Assembly: GCA_963835775.1 (NCBI GenBank)
Contig: CAWIHB010000007.1
Coordinates: forward strand, 372,001 to 436,000
DNA length: 64,000 nt
Direction of reading: 5' to 3'
From: Palsa-504 sp963835775
GTDB taxonomy: Bacteria > Actinomycetota > Actinomycetes > Streptosporangiales > Streptosporangiaceae
Below are positions 30,545-39,717 of this stretch, one piece after another. The notes below the pieces were generated by a model. The model saw only the letters and a program-made list of their open reading frames with translations, had not been told where the DNA came from and did not search any database. Within the stretch, counting starts at the first letter, position 1. Each line of letters opens with the position of its first letter. A program made the position numbers and the translations under genes.

Positions 30545-32884
30545 TCATTCGTTTCTCGCGACCTCGGGACCGGTGATGCGGGCCAGCAGCGGGAAGGTGG
30601 CCGCGATGATGCCGAGGGCGGCTAGGATCCCGCCTGCGGTGATGAGGTAGTACGCGGCGCCGGGCGCCACCATCGGGTAATCCTGCGCCACGGAGGCGTA
30701 CTCCGCGGCGGCGGCGAACCCGGTGCCGATCGCGACGGCGGCGACGGCGAGCAGCGGGACGGCGCTTTCCAGCGCGACGACACGGCGCAGCGTGGCGAGC
30801 CGGGCGCCGGTGAGCCGCAGCAGGCTGAACGGCCGCTTGCGGTCGGCGAGCCCGGCCGCGATGGCCGCGGCGAGCGTGCAGCCGGCGATCGGCAGGCTGA
30901 CCAGGATCACCGTGTTCGCGAGCTGCTGGTAGGCGTTGTTGCCGGAATTTTCCTGCGCGATCAGGTCGCCGAGGGTGGACGGCGGGCTGGGGGGACGATA
31001 TGCGTGTGCCTTCTCCAGCACTGTCCTGGCCTGTTCCACCGCTGGCACGGAGCCGTTCGTCCCCACGTTGATGGCGTCCACTTCGAGGGAGCCAAGTCGC
31101 GAGGCCGGGACGTTCACGGCCGGCCAGGTGATCCCGGCCGACGTCGTGCCGTCCAGGGGGCCGTCGAACCCGTCTTCCGGGAACGCCGCCACCGCCGCCC
31201 CGGCCGGGCAGCGGCCGAGGGCGGGAACGCTCGCGAGCTGCGCGCACGAGACCACGCCCGCCGATACCGGGCTGGAGCCGCCGGGGTAGGTGCCGAGGTT
31301 GTGGAACGTCCCGGGGATGGTCAGCTTCGGGTCCGCGCGGACCACGACCACTCCCTGGACACCGGGAATGCCGCGCAGCCGGGCCGCGAGCGGCGCGGCG
31401 GGCGCGGCCGGCCCCGCGCCTGCCGCGGCGGGCTGTTGTGGGGATGTGAAGTCGCCCGACGCCGACAGCTGGTCCGTCACCACGGCCGCGGCCGCGGGGG
31501 TGGCAAACCGGGTGACGTCCTTGGCGTCCTGCGTGGTGATGCCCACCACGGCAACGGTGGTGATGAACAGGGCGAGCACCAGGCCGCTGACCGCGCGGAA
31601 GGCGGCCCGGGGGTCGTCGGCGAGGCGGCGGGCGGCGATCAGCGCGCCGGGGCGGCTGGTCCGCCTGGCCATGACCCGCGCCGCGGCCATGGTGAGCCAC
31701 GGGCCCGCGATGACCAGGCCGAGGATGATGAGCAGGAAGCCGGACAGCAGCGCCCAGACCTCCGCGCCTGGGGATGCCGGGGTGCCGTGCACGACGAAGA
31801 AGCCGAGCTCGGCCAGGCCGGCCAGCAGCGGCAGCACCCGCCAGGCCCGCGGCGGCCTCGGCGTCGCCCGGCGGGCGACGCCGAGCGGGGAGATATGCAC
31901 CCGGCGCAGGGCCAGCCGGGCTGCCATGGCGGCGGCCACGGGCACCCCGAGCGCGACCGCGAGGATGTCCGGCAGGCTGAGCGACATGTCGGCGGGGAAG
32001 AATGGCTCGCCGACGAACGGGATGCCCGCGACCGGGCCGCGCAGCAGGAAGAAGATCCCGAAGCCGGCCGCCACCCCCAGGACCGTGGCCGCCGTCGATT
32101 CGGTGGCGGCCAGCAGGGAGACCTGCCTGCGGGTGGCGCCGACCAGGCGCATCGCCGCGAACCGCTGCTCGCGGCGGGCGGCCGACAGCCGGGTCGCGGT
32201 GGCGATGAAGATCAGCACCGGGGCCAGCATGGCCAGCGCCACGACGGACAGGATGAGGTCGATGCTGATCGACTCGATTCCCGCGCTGGGCGGCATGTAG
32301 TCAAGGCCCTTGGGGTTCACCCGGGCATCGAAGTTGCCGGGCACCGTGGTGGCGATCGACGTCACCGGCACGCTGCCTGGTGTGCCCGCCAGCTGCGCCG
32401 GGGAGTGCCCGATGATGATGATCAGCGAGTCCGGCGACGACAGCGCGGCATCGCCGATCACCCCGGCCAGGCGGCCCGGGTAGCGGCCGGCCAGCTCGTC
32501 CACAGGGGTGCTGCGCAGCAGCGCGGCCAGCGCGGGCGAGGCGTAGTACTGGCCCGGGCCCGGGTCACGGGTGAGGCCCGGCGGCACCGGTGACGAGGCG
32601 CCGGTGGCGGCCACGTCGAAGCGGTCGATCTGCTGGCCGTCGAAGGTGTCACCGCTCGGCTGCCACCACAGCGGGGCGATGCCCGCCGCCGGGCCAGCGG
32701 GCACGGACGAGGTGCCGGTCCAGAGCCATGCGTGGCTGCTGTTCCAGGCGGTGACCGCGTTGGTCGCGGCCACGGCGGTCAGCAGGAGGCCGACCCCGAG
32801 GCCGACCGCGACGGCCAGGACCACGAAGCGGGTGACGGCCTCGCGGCCGCCGCTGACCACCAGCCGCAGCGCGAGCCCGATCAC
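30545..32884 (-). CDS. FtsX-type ABC transporter permease
   Basis: The GTG start at 32884 overlaps the stop of the ATPase gene (GTGA). The 779-aa protein has an N-terminal helix (VVLAVAVGLGVGLLLTAVAA) and a large extracytoplasmic domain. Helix clusters follow around residues 210-310, 350-420 and 640-775, with the FtsX/MacB-like signature RREQRFAAMRLVGATRRQV and a second copy FSLLRLTGARLATLRRVVAL. That is the duplicated ten-helix layout of permeases that export peptides, lipids or antibiotics, or act in sensing. The substrate is unknown; the PadR regulator in the operon suggests drug or envelope-stress response. Confidence 0.85.
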   Translation of the reverse strand: MIGLALRLVVSGGREAVTRFVVLAVAVGLGVGLLLTAVAATNAVTAWNSSHAWLWTGTSSVPAGPAAGIAPLWWQPSGDTFDGQQIDRFDVAATGASSPVPPGLTRDPGPGQYYASPALAALLRSTPVDELAGRYPGRLAGVIGDAALSSPDSLIIIIGHSPAQLAGTPGSVPVTSIATTVPGNFDARVNPKGLDYMPPSAGIESISIDLILSVVALAMLAPVLIFIATATRLSAARREQRFAAMRLVGATRRQVSLLAATESTAATVLGVAAGFGIFFLLRGPVAGIPFVGEPFFPADMSLSLPDILAVALGVPVAAAMAARLALRRVHISPLGVARRATPRPPRAWRVLPLLAGLAELGFFVVHGTPASPGAEVWALLSGFLLIILGLVIAGPWLTMAAARVMARRTSRPGALIAARRLADDPRAAFRAVSGLVLALFITTVAVVGITTQDAKDVTRFATPAAAAVVTDQLSASGDFTSPQQPAAAGAGPAAPAAPLAARLRGIPGVQGVVVVRADPKLTIPGTFHNLGTYPGGSSPVSAGVVSCAQLASVPALGRCPAGAAVAAFPEDGFDGPLDGTTSAGITWPAVNVPASRLGSLEVDAINVGTNGSVPAVEQARTVLEKAHAYRPPSPPSTLGDLIAQENSGNNAYQQLANTVILVSLPIAGCTLAAAIAAGLADRKRPFSLLRLTGARLATLRRVVALESAVPLLAVAAVAIGTGFAAAAEYASVAQDYPMVAPGAAYYLITAGGILAALGIIAATFPLLARITGPEVARNE

Positions 32885-33561
32885 GGCGTGGCCCCGGTGA
32901 GCGTGCTGACCTTGCCGTCGCGGACGATGACTTCCCGGTCGGCGTAGGCGGCGACCCGTGCGTCGTGGGTGACCAGGACGACCGTCGTGCGGTGCTCGCG
33001 GGCGGCGGTGGTGAGCAGGTCCATCACCAGTTCCCCCGACATCGAGTCCAGCGACCCGGTCGGCTCGTCGGCGAACAGCACCTCAGGGCCGACGACCAGG
33101 CCGCGGGCCAGCGCGACGCGCTGGGCCTGCCCGCCGGACAGCTCCCCGGACCTGCGGTGCTCCAGCCCGTCCAGGCCGAGCGTGCCGAACCACTTCCTGG
33201 CCGCGGCCATGGCTGGGCCGCGGCGGGTGCCGGACAGCAGCAGCGGCAGGGCGACGTTCTCCTCCGCGGTCAGCTCAGGGACCAGCTGGCCGGACTGGAA
33301 CACGAACCCGAACCGGTCCCGGCGCAGCGCGCTGCGCCGGTCGTCGCTCAGGCTATCCAGCCGCTGCCCGCCGAACCAGACTTCGCCGTCCTCGGGAACC
33401 AGGATGCCCGCCAGGCAGTGCAGCAAGGTGGACTTGCCCGAGCCGCTCGGCCCCATGACCGCGACGATCTCGCCGGGCGTGACGACGATCGTGGCGCCGC
33501 GCAGCGCCGGTGTCTGCCCGAACGACTTCACCACGCCGCGGGCCTCGATGATCGCGCTCAC
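32881..33561 (-). CDS. ABC transporter ATP-binding protein (MacB/LolD type)
   Basis: The 226-aa protein starts at GTG 33561, overlapping the padR stop by 4 nt. It has Walker A GPSGSGKSTLLH, a Q-loop in GFVFQSGQLVPELTAEENVA, the signature LSGGQAQRVALAR, Walker B VLFADEPTGSLD and the switch His in LVTHDARVAAYAD. The form is that of ATPases paired with FtsX-type permeases. It energises the downstream permease at the membrane. Confidence 0.92.
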   Translation of the reverse strand: MSAIIEARGVVKSFGQTPALRGATIVVTPGEIVAVMGPSGSGKSTLLHCLAGILVPEDGEVWFGGQRLDSLSDDRRSALRRDRFGFVFQSGQLVPELTAEENVALPLLLSGTRRGPAMAAARKWFGTLGLDGLEHRRSGELSGGQAQRVALARGLVVGPEVLFADEPTGSLDSMSGELVMDLLTTAAREHRTTVVLVTHDARVAAYADREVIVRDGKVSTLTGATP

Positions 33562-34082
33562 TGGTGCACCGCCCGGGCCAGCAGGTCCAGCCGGGCCGCG
33601 GTGTGATCTATCCATCGCAAGTCTGCCTCCAGGTGGTACAGGCCATAGTCGGCGAGCAGGGTGTCGACCAGCTCGCCGTGCTGCTTCAGCTCGGTGAGCT
33701 CACGCATCCGCTGCAGGTGGGCCGCGCGCTGGGCGTCCAGGTAGCGGGCGGCGGGGCGGCCCAGCATCAGGGCCAGCACGACCTTGGCGAACAGCACCGT
33801 CTGCAGGTGCGGCTCGGGCGGGGCCGGCTCGGCGAGCCACTGCTCGACGTCCGCGATGCCGGCGTCGGTGATCGTGTAGCGCTTGCGGTCGGGTCCCTCG
33901 CCGTGCTCGGCCGGCCCGGCGATCGCCTTGCCGTCCCGGGCCAGCCGGGACAACGTCGCGTAGACCTGGCCGTAGGGCAGCGGCCTGCCGCGGCCGAACC
34001 AGGTGTCGTAATCCCGCTTCAGGTCGTAGCCGTGACTCGGCTCCCGCTCCAGCAGGCCAAGCAGTGTCAGCGGAACGCTCAT
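33558..34082 (-). CDS. PadR family transcriptional regulator
   Basis: The ATG at 34082 (MSVPLTLLGLLEREPSHGYD) matches the canonical PadR start; the upstream in-frame codons fall in the operator. The 174-aa protein has a winged helix (PLPYGQVYATLSRLARDGKA, RKRYTITDAGIADVEQWL) and a C-terminal helical dimerisation domain (RAAHLQRMRELTELK). It is the first gene of a three-gene operon with 4-nt overlaps, so it probably represses its own ABC transporter until a ligand releases it. Confidence 0.9.
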   Translation of the reverse strand: MSVPLTLLGLLEREPSHGYDLKRDYDTWFGRGRPLPYGQVYATLSRLARDGKAIAGPAEHGEGPDRKRYTITDAGIADVEQWLAEPAPPEPHLQTVLFAKVVLALMLGRPAARYLDAQRAAHLQRMRELTELKQHGELVDTLLADYGLYHLEADLRWIDHTAARLDLLARAVHQ

Positions 34083-34083
34083 A

Positions 34084-34114
34084 CCCGAGAGCATACACTC
34101 AGCGTATACTCGGG
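34084..34114. promoter_or_regulatory. Probable PadR operator
   Basis: An inverted repeat with outer arms CCCGAG/CTCGGG and inner arms GCATAC/GTATAC lies immediately upstream of the padR start codon, in otherwise GC-rich DNA. ATAC/GTAT half-sites are typical of PadR sites. Confidence 0.5.
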
Positions 34115-34165
34115 GCAAGTAGCCCGGGAAATGGCAGGGCAGGCGGCAGGCGGCAGGCGGCAGGC

Positions 34166-34597
34166 ATGGCCGTCGCCCGGGAGCTGGGGGCCGATGTGGC
34201 GGTCGACTACCGCCGGGAGGACTGGCCCGGACAGGTCAGGGAGGCGGCCGGGCAGGTGGACGTGGTGTTCGACGGGGTGGGCGGGGACATCGGCCGGGCC
34301 GCGTTCGGGCTGCTGGGCGCGGGCGGGCGGTTCTGCCCGTTCGGCATGGCCAGCGGGAGCTTCACGCCGGTCACGCCCGATCTGGCCGCGGCGCGCGGGA
34401 TCAGCGTGCTGCCGGGCGCCGGGGCCAGCGCCGAGGAGCTGGCTGAGCTGGTGCGGACGGTGCTGGCCGAGGCCGCGGCGGGCCGGATCCGGCCGGTCAT
34501 CGGCCAGGAGTTCGACCTGGCCGCGGCCTCGGCCGCGCATGTGGCCATCGAGCGCCGGGCCACGGTCGGCAAGACGCTGCTGACCGTGGCCCGCTGA
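34166..34597 (+). pseudogene. 5'-truncated zinc-type alcohol dehydrogenase/quinone oxidoreductase
   Basis: The 143 codons encode only the C-terminal half of a medium-chain dehydrogenase. They cover the end of the NADPH-binding fold (AVARELGADVAVDYRREDWP, VDVVFDGVGGDIGRAAFGLL) and the family C-terminus (AAHVAIERRATVGKTLL). The catalytic domain and the Gly-rich nucleotide motif are missing. The homology begins right after a short GGCAGGC tandem repeat, so the 5' half was lost by deletion. It is unlikely to be active. Confidence 0.7.
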
Positions 34598-34607
34598 GCT
34601 GCCGGGG

Positions 34608-34697
34608 TCAGCCTAGGGCGCCGAAGAAGTCCCGGATGTCGGCGGTGAGCAGGTCGGGGGCCTCCAGGGCGGCGAAATGGCCGCCGCGGCTGAACTC
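34608..34697 (-). pseudogene. C-terminal remnant of an epoxide hydrolase-like alpha/beta hydrolase
   Basis: The minus strand encodes EFSRGGHFAALEAPDLLTAD and then IRDFFGALG with a TGA stop at 34608. This is the last about 29 residues of an epoxide hydrolase, including its catalytic His (GGHF). Nothing of the rest of the gene is found upstream of it. Confidence 0.6.
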
Positions 34698-34703
34698 GTC
34701 GCG

Positions 34704-34793
34704 GTCAAGGGCTTCGATTTCCAGGTCCTCGACCCGCCCGAGCTGGCCGGGGTCCTGCGCGCCCTGTCCGAGCGGCTGCGCCGGGCCGCCGAC
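34704..34793 (+). pseudogene. C-terminal remnant of a WYL-domain regulator
   Basis: About 30 codons in the plus strand (VKGFDFQVLDPPELAGVLRA...) match the C-terminus of WYL-type HTH regulators. The reading continues into unrelated sequence with no intact gene. The DNA from 34800 to 34975 has no recognisable content. Confidence 0.45.
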
Positions 34794-34975
34794 CCGGGCC
34801 CTGGTCAGGCCTTGCTGTGCGCCTCGTCCAGTCGCGGCGGTCAGGCCGGGTCCGGGCCACCCTGGTCGCCGGCGGGGCAGTCGCCGACGCCACCGGCGCG
34901 GTGCTGCTGACCCCGGCGGTATCCGCGATGACGGGAAGCGTCAGCCCGGTATCCGGGCGAGACACCCGACCGGGG

Positions 34976-36451
34976 TTATCCGATGGTGCTCAGGGTGGCC
35001 GGGGTGGCGGCACCCGACGCTGCCGGGGCGGCCGCTTCGTGGTCTGCCCGGGGGTGGACGACCGCGATGATCAAGAGCGGGTAGAACCAGGTGAGATAGC
35101 TGTAGAACCAGTAGCCCAGGAGTAGCTGCGCGCCGATGAGGAGCGCGGCGGCGAGGGCGGCGTGCCGGCGTGCGTCCGGAACGGGTGGACGCACCATGGG
35201 TGAGAGCGCGATCAGCACGAGCGCGGCGGCGAGCATGGGCCTAGCCGCGATCGCCACGTGCGGCATATAGGTCCAGACGCTGAACTGGATACCGCCACCG
35301 CGCTGCATCAGCTGGTAGCCCAGCGTCGAGTCGAGGAACTCCCGGGGCCCGGAGGTGATGAGCGGCCAGGCGATCATCGCGGCCAGCGAGACGACGAGCG
35401 TCAGCGCGTACCGCAAGCGACCCTGTCTGGGGCCCAGGAACTGCAGTGCCACCAGCGCCGGAAGGAATTTGGTCAGGGCGGCGGCGGCCATGATCAGCCC
35501 GCGAGCGACCGGACGGTCCGTGGCCACCACGATGGCCCATACGCACAGGGCGGCGATCAGCGCATCGTTGGTCTGCGCCAGCAAGGAGAGGGCGGGGAAC
35601 GGGTAGAGCAGGTACGCGAACATGAACGCCTGCGCGAGTGGCCGCCCGCCTAGCCGCCGCCCGAGGATGTACAGTCCGGCGAGCGTCGCCGCGTCGAAGC
35701 AAGCCGCTGGCAGCAGCGTCGCCAGCTGCGCAGGCGCCGGCGGGAAGATGGCCACGAACGGGATGTACGCGTAGTAGGCGAACGGGCCGTAACTGTCGGG
35801 GTGGTAGAGGCGAAGCCCGCCGGGGCCCAGCCAGGACGCGGCCCCGTACAGGTCCAGGCCATGCAGGAGGCGCCAGGCGCCAACCGAGCTGGCCCGCCCG
35901 ACGTCCAGGATGTTGCCCGCCGCCACACTTCCGACGATCCGGACGAGCAGCAGGATCGCTATGGCCAGGACCAGCCACCGGGAGCCGATCGAGGGGCGCA
36001 GTTCGGGCATCCGCCATATCCCGAAGGTCACACCGATCATACGGACGAACAGCCAGCCGAGACAGGCGGCGGCCAGCCACAGGCCGGCTGCGGATAGATC
36101 GTCGCTGAGCAGCATCGCCACCGGAAAGAAGCCAGCGAGCGCCAGCAGGTCAAGATGCTCGACTCGCCACGGGCGCTGCCAGTCGAACAGCCCAAGGACA
36201 AAGCAGGCCGCCGACGGTACGGCGACAAGCAGTGGGTGCAACGTGAACACGCCGCCGGCGACCGCCGGAGTGAACCAGCCGCCGCCCTTGGGCGCGAAAC
36301 CATGACCAACCGGCACCAGCGCGGCCAGCAGCCCCAGCGCGGAGATGAACCCGAACACGAGCAGGCCAGCGACCGCCCGTCCGCCCGCCCGGTACCGCCG
36401 CCTGCTGGTGCGCCGGGTGTGGCCGAGGGGCCGGTCCGTTGGGTGCCGCAT
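34976..36451 (-). CDS. Multi-pass membrane protein, GT87/DUF2029-like glycosyltransferase
   Basis: The 491-aa protein starts at ATG 36451. It has about ten to twelve membrane helices. The first large loop contains LDLYGAASWLGPGGLRLYHP and PDSYGPFAYYAYIPFVAIFP. This resembles the polyprenyl-phosphate-mannose-dependent GT-C mannosyltransferases (GT87), in which such loops carry the catalytic and substrate residues. A classic Asp near the first helix end is hard to place, so activity is uncertain. It would act on lipoglycans or glycoproteins at the outer face of the membrane. It sits between gene remnants and vapBC and has no obvious partner. Confidence 0.65.
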   Translation of the reverse strand: MRHPTDRPLGHTRRTSRRRYRAGGRAVAGLLVFGFISALGLLAALVPVGHGFAPKGGGWFTPAVAGGVFTLHPLLVAVPSAACFVLGLFDWQRPWRVEHLDLLALAGFFPVAMLLSDDLSAAGLWLAAACLGWLFVRMIGVTFGIWRMPELRPSIGSRWLVLAIAILLLVRIVGSVAAGNILDVGRASSVGAWRLLHGLDLYGAASWLGPGGLRLYHPDSYGPFAYYAYIPFVAIFPPAPAQLATLLPAACFDAATLAGLYILGRRLGGRPLAQAFMFAYLLYPFPALSLLAQTNDALIAALCVWAIVVATDRPVARGLIMAAAALTKFLPALVALQFLGPRQGRLRYALTLVVSLAAMIAWPLITSGPREFLDSTLGYQLMQRGGGIQFSVWTYMPHVAIAARPMLAAALVLIALSPMVRPPVPDARRHAALAAALLIGAQLLLGYWFYSYLTWFYPLLIIAVVHPRADHEAAAPAASGAATPATLSTIG

Positions 36452-36703
36452 GTGTGCTCGGTTCGCTTGAAGGCGGGTGACCGTTGCGGTTCACGTGGTA
36501 CTCGCGGCTGCCGATCGGGCCAGCCACCGGTTACGCTACGGACCGGCGGACACGGGGCCATCGGCCCGCAGGCTGATTCCCGGTATGAGATCCGGGCCGA
36601 CTTGTCATTCCTGAGCGGGATACCGGAATCACCCCACTGGGGGAGATCTCCAGGCTGGCCAGCATCAGACGCGGATGACGGCGATCTGCTGCGCCGCGCG
36701 GGA

Positions 36704-37129
36704 TCAGGGGAGCAGCAGTTCGACCTGGACAGAGGGGTAACGGGCGGGCATATTGCGGTCGAGGGTGGTCAGCGTGGCGTCGCTAGCCTGGGCGAAGGCG
36801 GCCAGGTAGTCGTCGGTCCACAACTTGTGGCTCTGGTCATCACGCGCGGAGATCGCGCGCCAGACCGCGTCCAGTTCAGCTGGCTCGTCAGCCCATAGGA
36901 CGCGCTCGTCAGCCCAGAGTTGATCGTAGGTTCGCCATGCTTGGCTGCGGTCGATGGCGTCGTTGCCCATGACGGCCGGGTTGGACAGCAGTCGGAGCAG
37001 CCCCATCTGCGTAACCCGGCAGAAGACGATGTCATCCGTTTCTCTGCCGAACCAGTCCGCGGCGACCGGATGGTGGACGTGCCGTCCCCAGACGGCTGCC
37101 AACCAGAGGCCAACGTCTACCAGCTTCAC
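36704..37129 (-). CDS. vapC: VapC-like PIN-domain toxin
   Basis: The 141-aa protein starts at GTG 37129, overlapping the antitoxin stop by 4 nt. It has PIN-fold acidic residues in KLVDVGLWLAA (first Asp), the middle region around DERVLWADEPAE, and LWTDDYLAAFAQA with TLDRN at the end. These coordinate Mg2+ for site-specific RNase activity. As in other vapBC pairs the toxin would be held inactive by VapB. Confidence 0.82.
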   Translation of the reverse strand: MKLVDVGLWLAAVWGRHVHHPVAADWFGRETDDIVFCRVTQMGLLRLLSNPAVMGNDAIDRSQAWRTYDQLWADERVLWADEPAELDAVWRAISARDDQSHKLWTDDYLAAFAQASDATLTTLDRNMPARYPSVQVELLLP

Positions 37130-37386
37130 TGGGCGGCGAACCTCTCAACATCCTCGGCATCGAACGCGTCCTCAATGTCCTCATTGGTGACGAGGACCGT
37201 CGGCTCGGCGTCGCGCGCGATCAGTGGCAGCGTGACGCGCCCCGCCTTCCCCCGGGGCGTAGCAGGAAGGCCTACTTCATGCGCCACCGCTCGGTTGACG
37301 AGATCCTTGAGGCTTTCGCCCCGCTCGGCGGCACGTGCCTTGGCCGCTCGCATCAGAACTGGGGGGATGTCAATCGTGGTGCGCAT
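37126..37386 (-). CDS. vapB: VapB-like ribbon-helix-helix antitoxin
   Basis: The 86-aa protein (MRTTIDIPPVLMRAAKARAA) has an N-terminal RHH DNA-binding motif followed by ERGESLKDLVNRAV. The acidic C-terminal tail (EDIEDAFDAEDVERF) is the usual toxin-wrapping segment. The ATG is 6 nt after a TAATAT -10 box, so the mRNA is probably leaderless. Autorepression at the AT-rich start region is likely. Confidence 0.82.
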   Translation of the reverse strand: MRTTIDIPPVLMRAAKARAAERGESLKDLVNRAVAHEVGLPATPRGKAGRVTLPLIARDAEPTVLVTNEDIEDAFDAEDVERFAAQ

Positions 37387-37398
37387 AAAAGCATATTA
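37387..37398 (-). promoter_or_regulatory. -10 element of vapBC
   Basis: TAATAT at 37398-37393 on the minus strand is 6 nt from the ATG, in a local AT-rich patch. No clear -35. Confidence 0.45.
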
Positions 37399-37450
37399 GC
37401 AGCGCACTCTGGCGGTACGGTCGCTGTGCTGCTGATTGCACGCCATGTTT

Positions 37451-37484
37451 AGGAGGGGTGCGGCGAGCTGGCCACACCCCTCCT
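37451..37484. terminator. Hairpin downstream of the Fic gene
   Basis: AGGAGGGGTG and CACCCCTCCT pair perfectly around a 14-nt loop. There is no T-run, so termination strength is uncertain. Confidence 0.45.
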
Positions 37485-37531
37485 GAGCTGGTAATTCTTC
37501 TTGCAGGCGTCGCTTTGCTGGCGCAGAGCAC

Positions 37532-38593
37532 TTATTCGGAGGGTGCGGTATTCGTGCGGGTCCACGTCGCTGAGCGGCCGGTTCCGTCGGCCCGGACCCT
37601 GCCTTCGCTCCTCAGCTGCTCCAGGACGAGCCGGATGGTCTGGTCGCTGACACCGGGCACCGCTGTCCTGATGTCGGCGAGACGGAATGTGGCGGGGGCG
37701 TGGCGCAGGATGTGCTCGCGGATGCGCTCCTGCTTCGTTCCCGGGGTGCGGTCGGCCGCGGCGCGGTCGGCGAAAACGGCGTAGGCGCTGGCGATCAGGC
37801 GGGTGAAGTAGGCGAGCCAGGGCCACGGGTCGGCGGTCCCCTCGTGCCAGCTGTAGGTGGAGTCCAGGAGCGCCTGGTAATAGGTGTCGGCCGACTCGGC
37901 GATCGCCTGCTCGAGGCTCACATAGCGGCCGACCGTGTAGCCGTGCTCGCCGAGCAGGGCACCGGTGAGCAGGCGGGCGACTCGTCCGTTACCGTCCTCG
38001 AAAGGGTGGATGACGAGGAGGTCGAGGATGAACAGGCCGGACAGGAGCACCGGGTGGTGCTCGCCTACCGCGGCCGCCTGCTGGTAGCGCTTGATCAGGT
38101 CATCGACGGCGAACGGGGTACTCGCGGCGGGCACCGGCTTGAACCGGACGGTTGTCGAGCCGTCGGGCGAGCGGTCCACGACGAGGTTGTCTTCCGTCTT
38201 GAAGGCCCCGCCGGGCATGGCCCTGTGGGCGAACAGCAGCCGGTGCAGGTGCAGGACCAGGCCGGCGTTCAGCGGGCGCCAGTCCTCCCGGATCAGGTAG
38301 TCCTGCGCGTCGCGGTAGCCCGCAAGTTCCTGCTCACTGCGGTTGCGCAGCGTCGTCGTCCGCCGGTCGATGATCCGCTGAGCCCGATCGGCGTCGGCGA
38401 CGACGCCCTCGATCGCCGATGAGGCGGTAATGCTCAGGACACGGGCCCGGTCGGCGAGCTCGGTGAGCAGCCCCGGCATCTGGTCACGGTAGAGCGCCTC
38501 CGAGCCCCGGCCGAAGTCAATGGCGCTGAGCCGGGTGACAACCTGCGAGGGCACCATCCCGATGAGCGCGTCAAGGTCTGTGAAGCTGCGCAA
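37532..38593 (-). CDS. Fic family protein, class II
   Basis: The TTG at 38593 gives the family-typical start MRSFTDLDALIGMVP and has GGGAGG just upstream; the frame extends 8 codons further. The 353-aa protein has the Fic core HPFEDGNGRVARLL with catalytic His and the Asp/Asn and Arg nucleotide ligands intact. An N-terminal autoinhibitory motif SSAIEG, of the (S/T)xxxE(G/N) form, marks class II. A C-terminal winged-helix (FRLADIRTAVPGVSDQTIRL) may bind DNA. Such enzymes transfer AMP to protein targets and are held in check by their own inhibitory helix. Target unknown. It lies between vapBC and a broken recombinase, as in mobile or defence-rich islands. Confidence 0.85.
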   Translation of the reverse strand: MRSFTDLDALIGMVPSQVVTRLSAIDFGRGSEALYRDQMPGLLTELADRARVLSITASSAIEGVVADADRAQRIIDRRTTTLRNRSEQELAGYRDAQDYLIREDWRPLNAGLVLHLHRLLFAHRAMPGGAFKTEDNLVVDRSPDGSTTVRFKPVPAASTPFAVDDLIKRYQQAAAVGEHHPVLLSGLFILDLLVIHPFEDGNGRVARLLTGALLGEHGYTVGRYVSLEQAIAESADTYYQALLDSTYSWHEGTADPWPWLAYFTRLIASAYAVFADRAAADRTPGTKQERIREHILRHAPATFRLADIRTAVPGVSDQTIRLVLEQLRSEGRVRADGTGRSATWTRTNTAPSE

Positions 38594-38622
38594 GGAACCT
38601 CCCAACCAACCTAACAAACGAC

Positions 38623-39705
38623 CTAATCGTAGCGGCGATTAGCATGTTTAGCGGGTTGGATTAGTAAGTTCCGACTGCTGCCGATGCCTCCTCGGTCATC
38701 GGCCGTGCGCTGGCCGACATAGGCGGCCCAGTTCCGCTTGGCCCAGTGGGACCAGCGTTCGGCGGTGCTGACGCTGATGCCGGTCAAGTCAGCGAGAACT
38801 GCGGCGGGAAGGTCGGCGGCCAGTGCAAGGCGGGCGGTGTTGCGCCCAGCATGCGCGTCGATGCCGTACTGGCGGAGACGGACGCCGAAGAGGACGTCCA
38901 CGGCCGGGCGGCCTGGGCTCTGGCCGGGGAAGAGCCATGGCACCGGGGTTCTCATGCGGCCGAGTGTCCACCGCGGCTCGTCCTGGTCGCGCAACTGGCG
39001 GACGAGGCGCGCCAGCCTTGCCGGCAGCATGAGGCGATGCCCGTCGATCGCCAGCCAGGTGGCCCGGTTGTCTTCGATCACGTCGTCCTTGGTCAGCTGG
39101 GTGATCCTGCTGACCAGCATCCCGAAGAGCAAGACGAGCGCTCCCCAGACCCGGAGGTCCAAGGGCATGGCCTCGTCGGCGAGGCAGCGGTCGATCTGAT
39201 GAATGTGGTCGCGCTCAGCGAGCAGGCGCTCAGGTTCCTGGCGCGGGGGAAGCGGCACGTTCAGGTCACCGGCCAGGCCGCGGCCGTGTGCCCACTGGAG
39301 GAAATAGCGCACCGCCCGGCGGGTGCTCGTGCCATCGGTCAGCCACCGGTCTAGACCCGCCTGGGTAAGGTCACGCAGGTCCTGGCCGCGCTGATCCAGC
39401 CAGGACAGCAAGTCGAGGGCAACGATGACGCGCGCCCGCGCGAAGTCGGCCGATCCCCGGGTAAAGGTCCGGCGGGCTGCGACCCGGCGGGCGCGGCGGA
39501 GCACGAACCAGTGCACGAACGGCCTGATCAGCCGAGCCTGGTGGGCCGGCTTGTCGTGCAGCAGATGCTCGAGCCAGGGTGCTAGCCGCTCCAGGTGCTC
39601 ATTGCGCGCGGGCAGGACGCCGGAGCTGACCAGCATGTCCCTGACGTAGCGCATCGCCTGGGTTTGGGGCAGATCATCGAGCAGGTCGTGGGTGATCAGC
39701 CGCAA
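38623..39705 (-). pseudogene. Site-specific recombinase-like protein, probably 5'-truncated
   Basis: The 360 codons run from a TTG at 39705 with no ribosome site. The sequence reads like the C-terminal part of a longer actinomycete tyrosine-recombinase-like protein: a helical core-binding part, then LDLRVWGALVLLFGMLVSRI (catalytic-Arg region), HAGRNTARLALAADLPAAVL (His-x-x-Arg box) and a late Tyr in WAAYVGQR. The upstream end stops abruptly at the 3' end of nrdJ, only 12 bp away, so the N-terminal part is missing. It may still fold, but activity is doubtful. Confidence 0.55.
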
Positions 39706-39717
39706 CTTTGCTCACTT

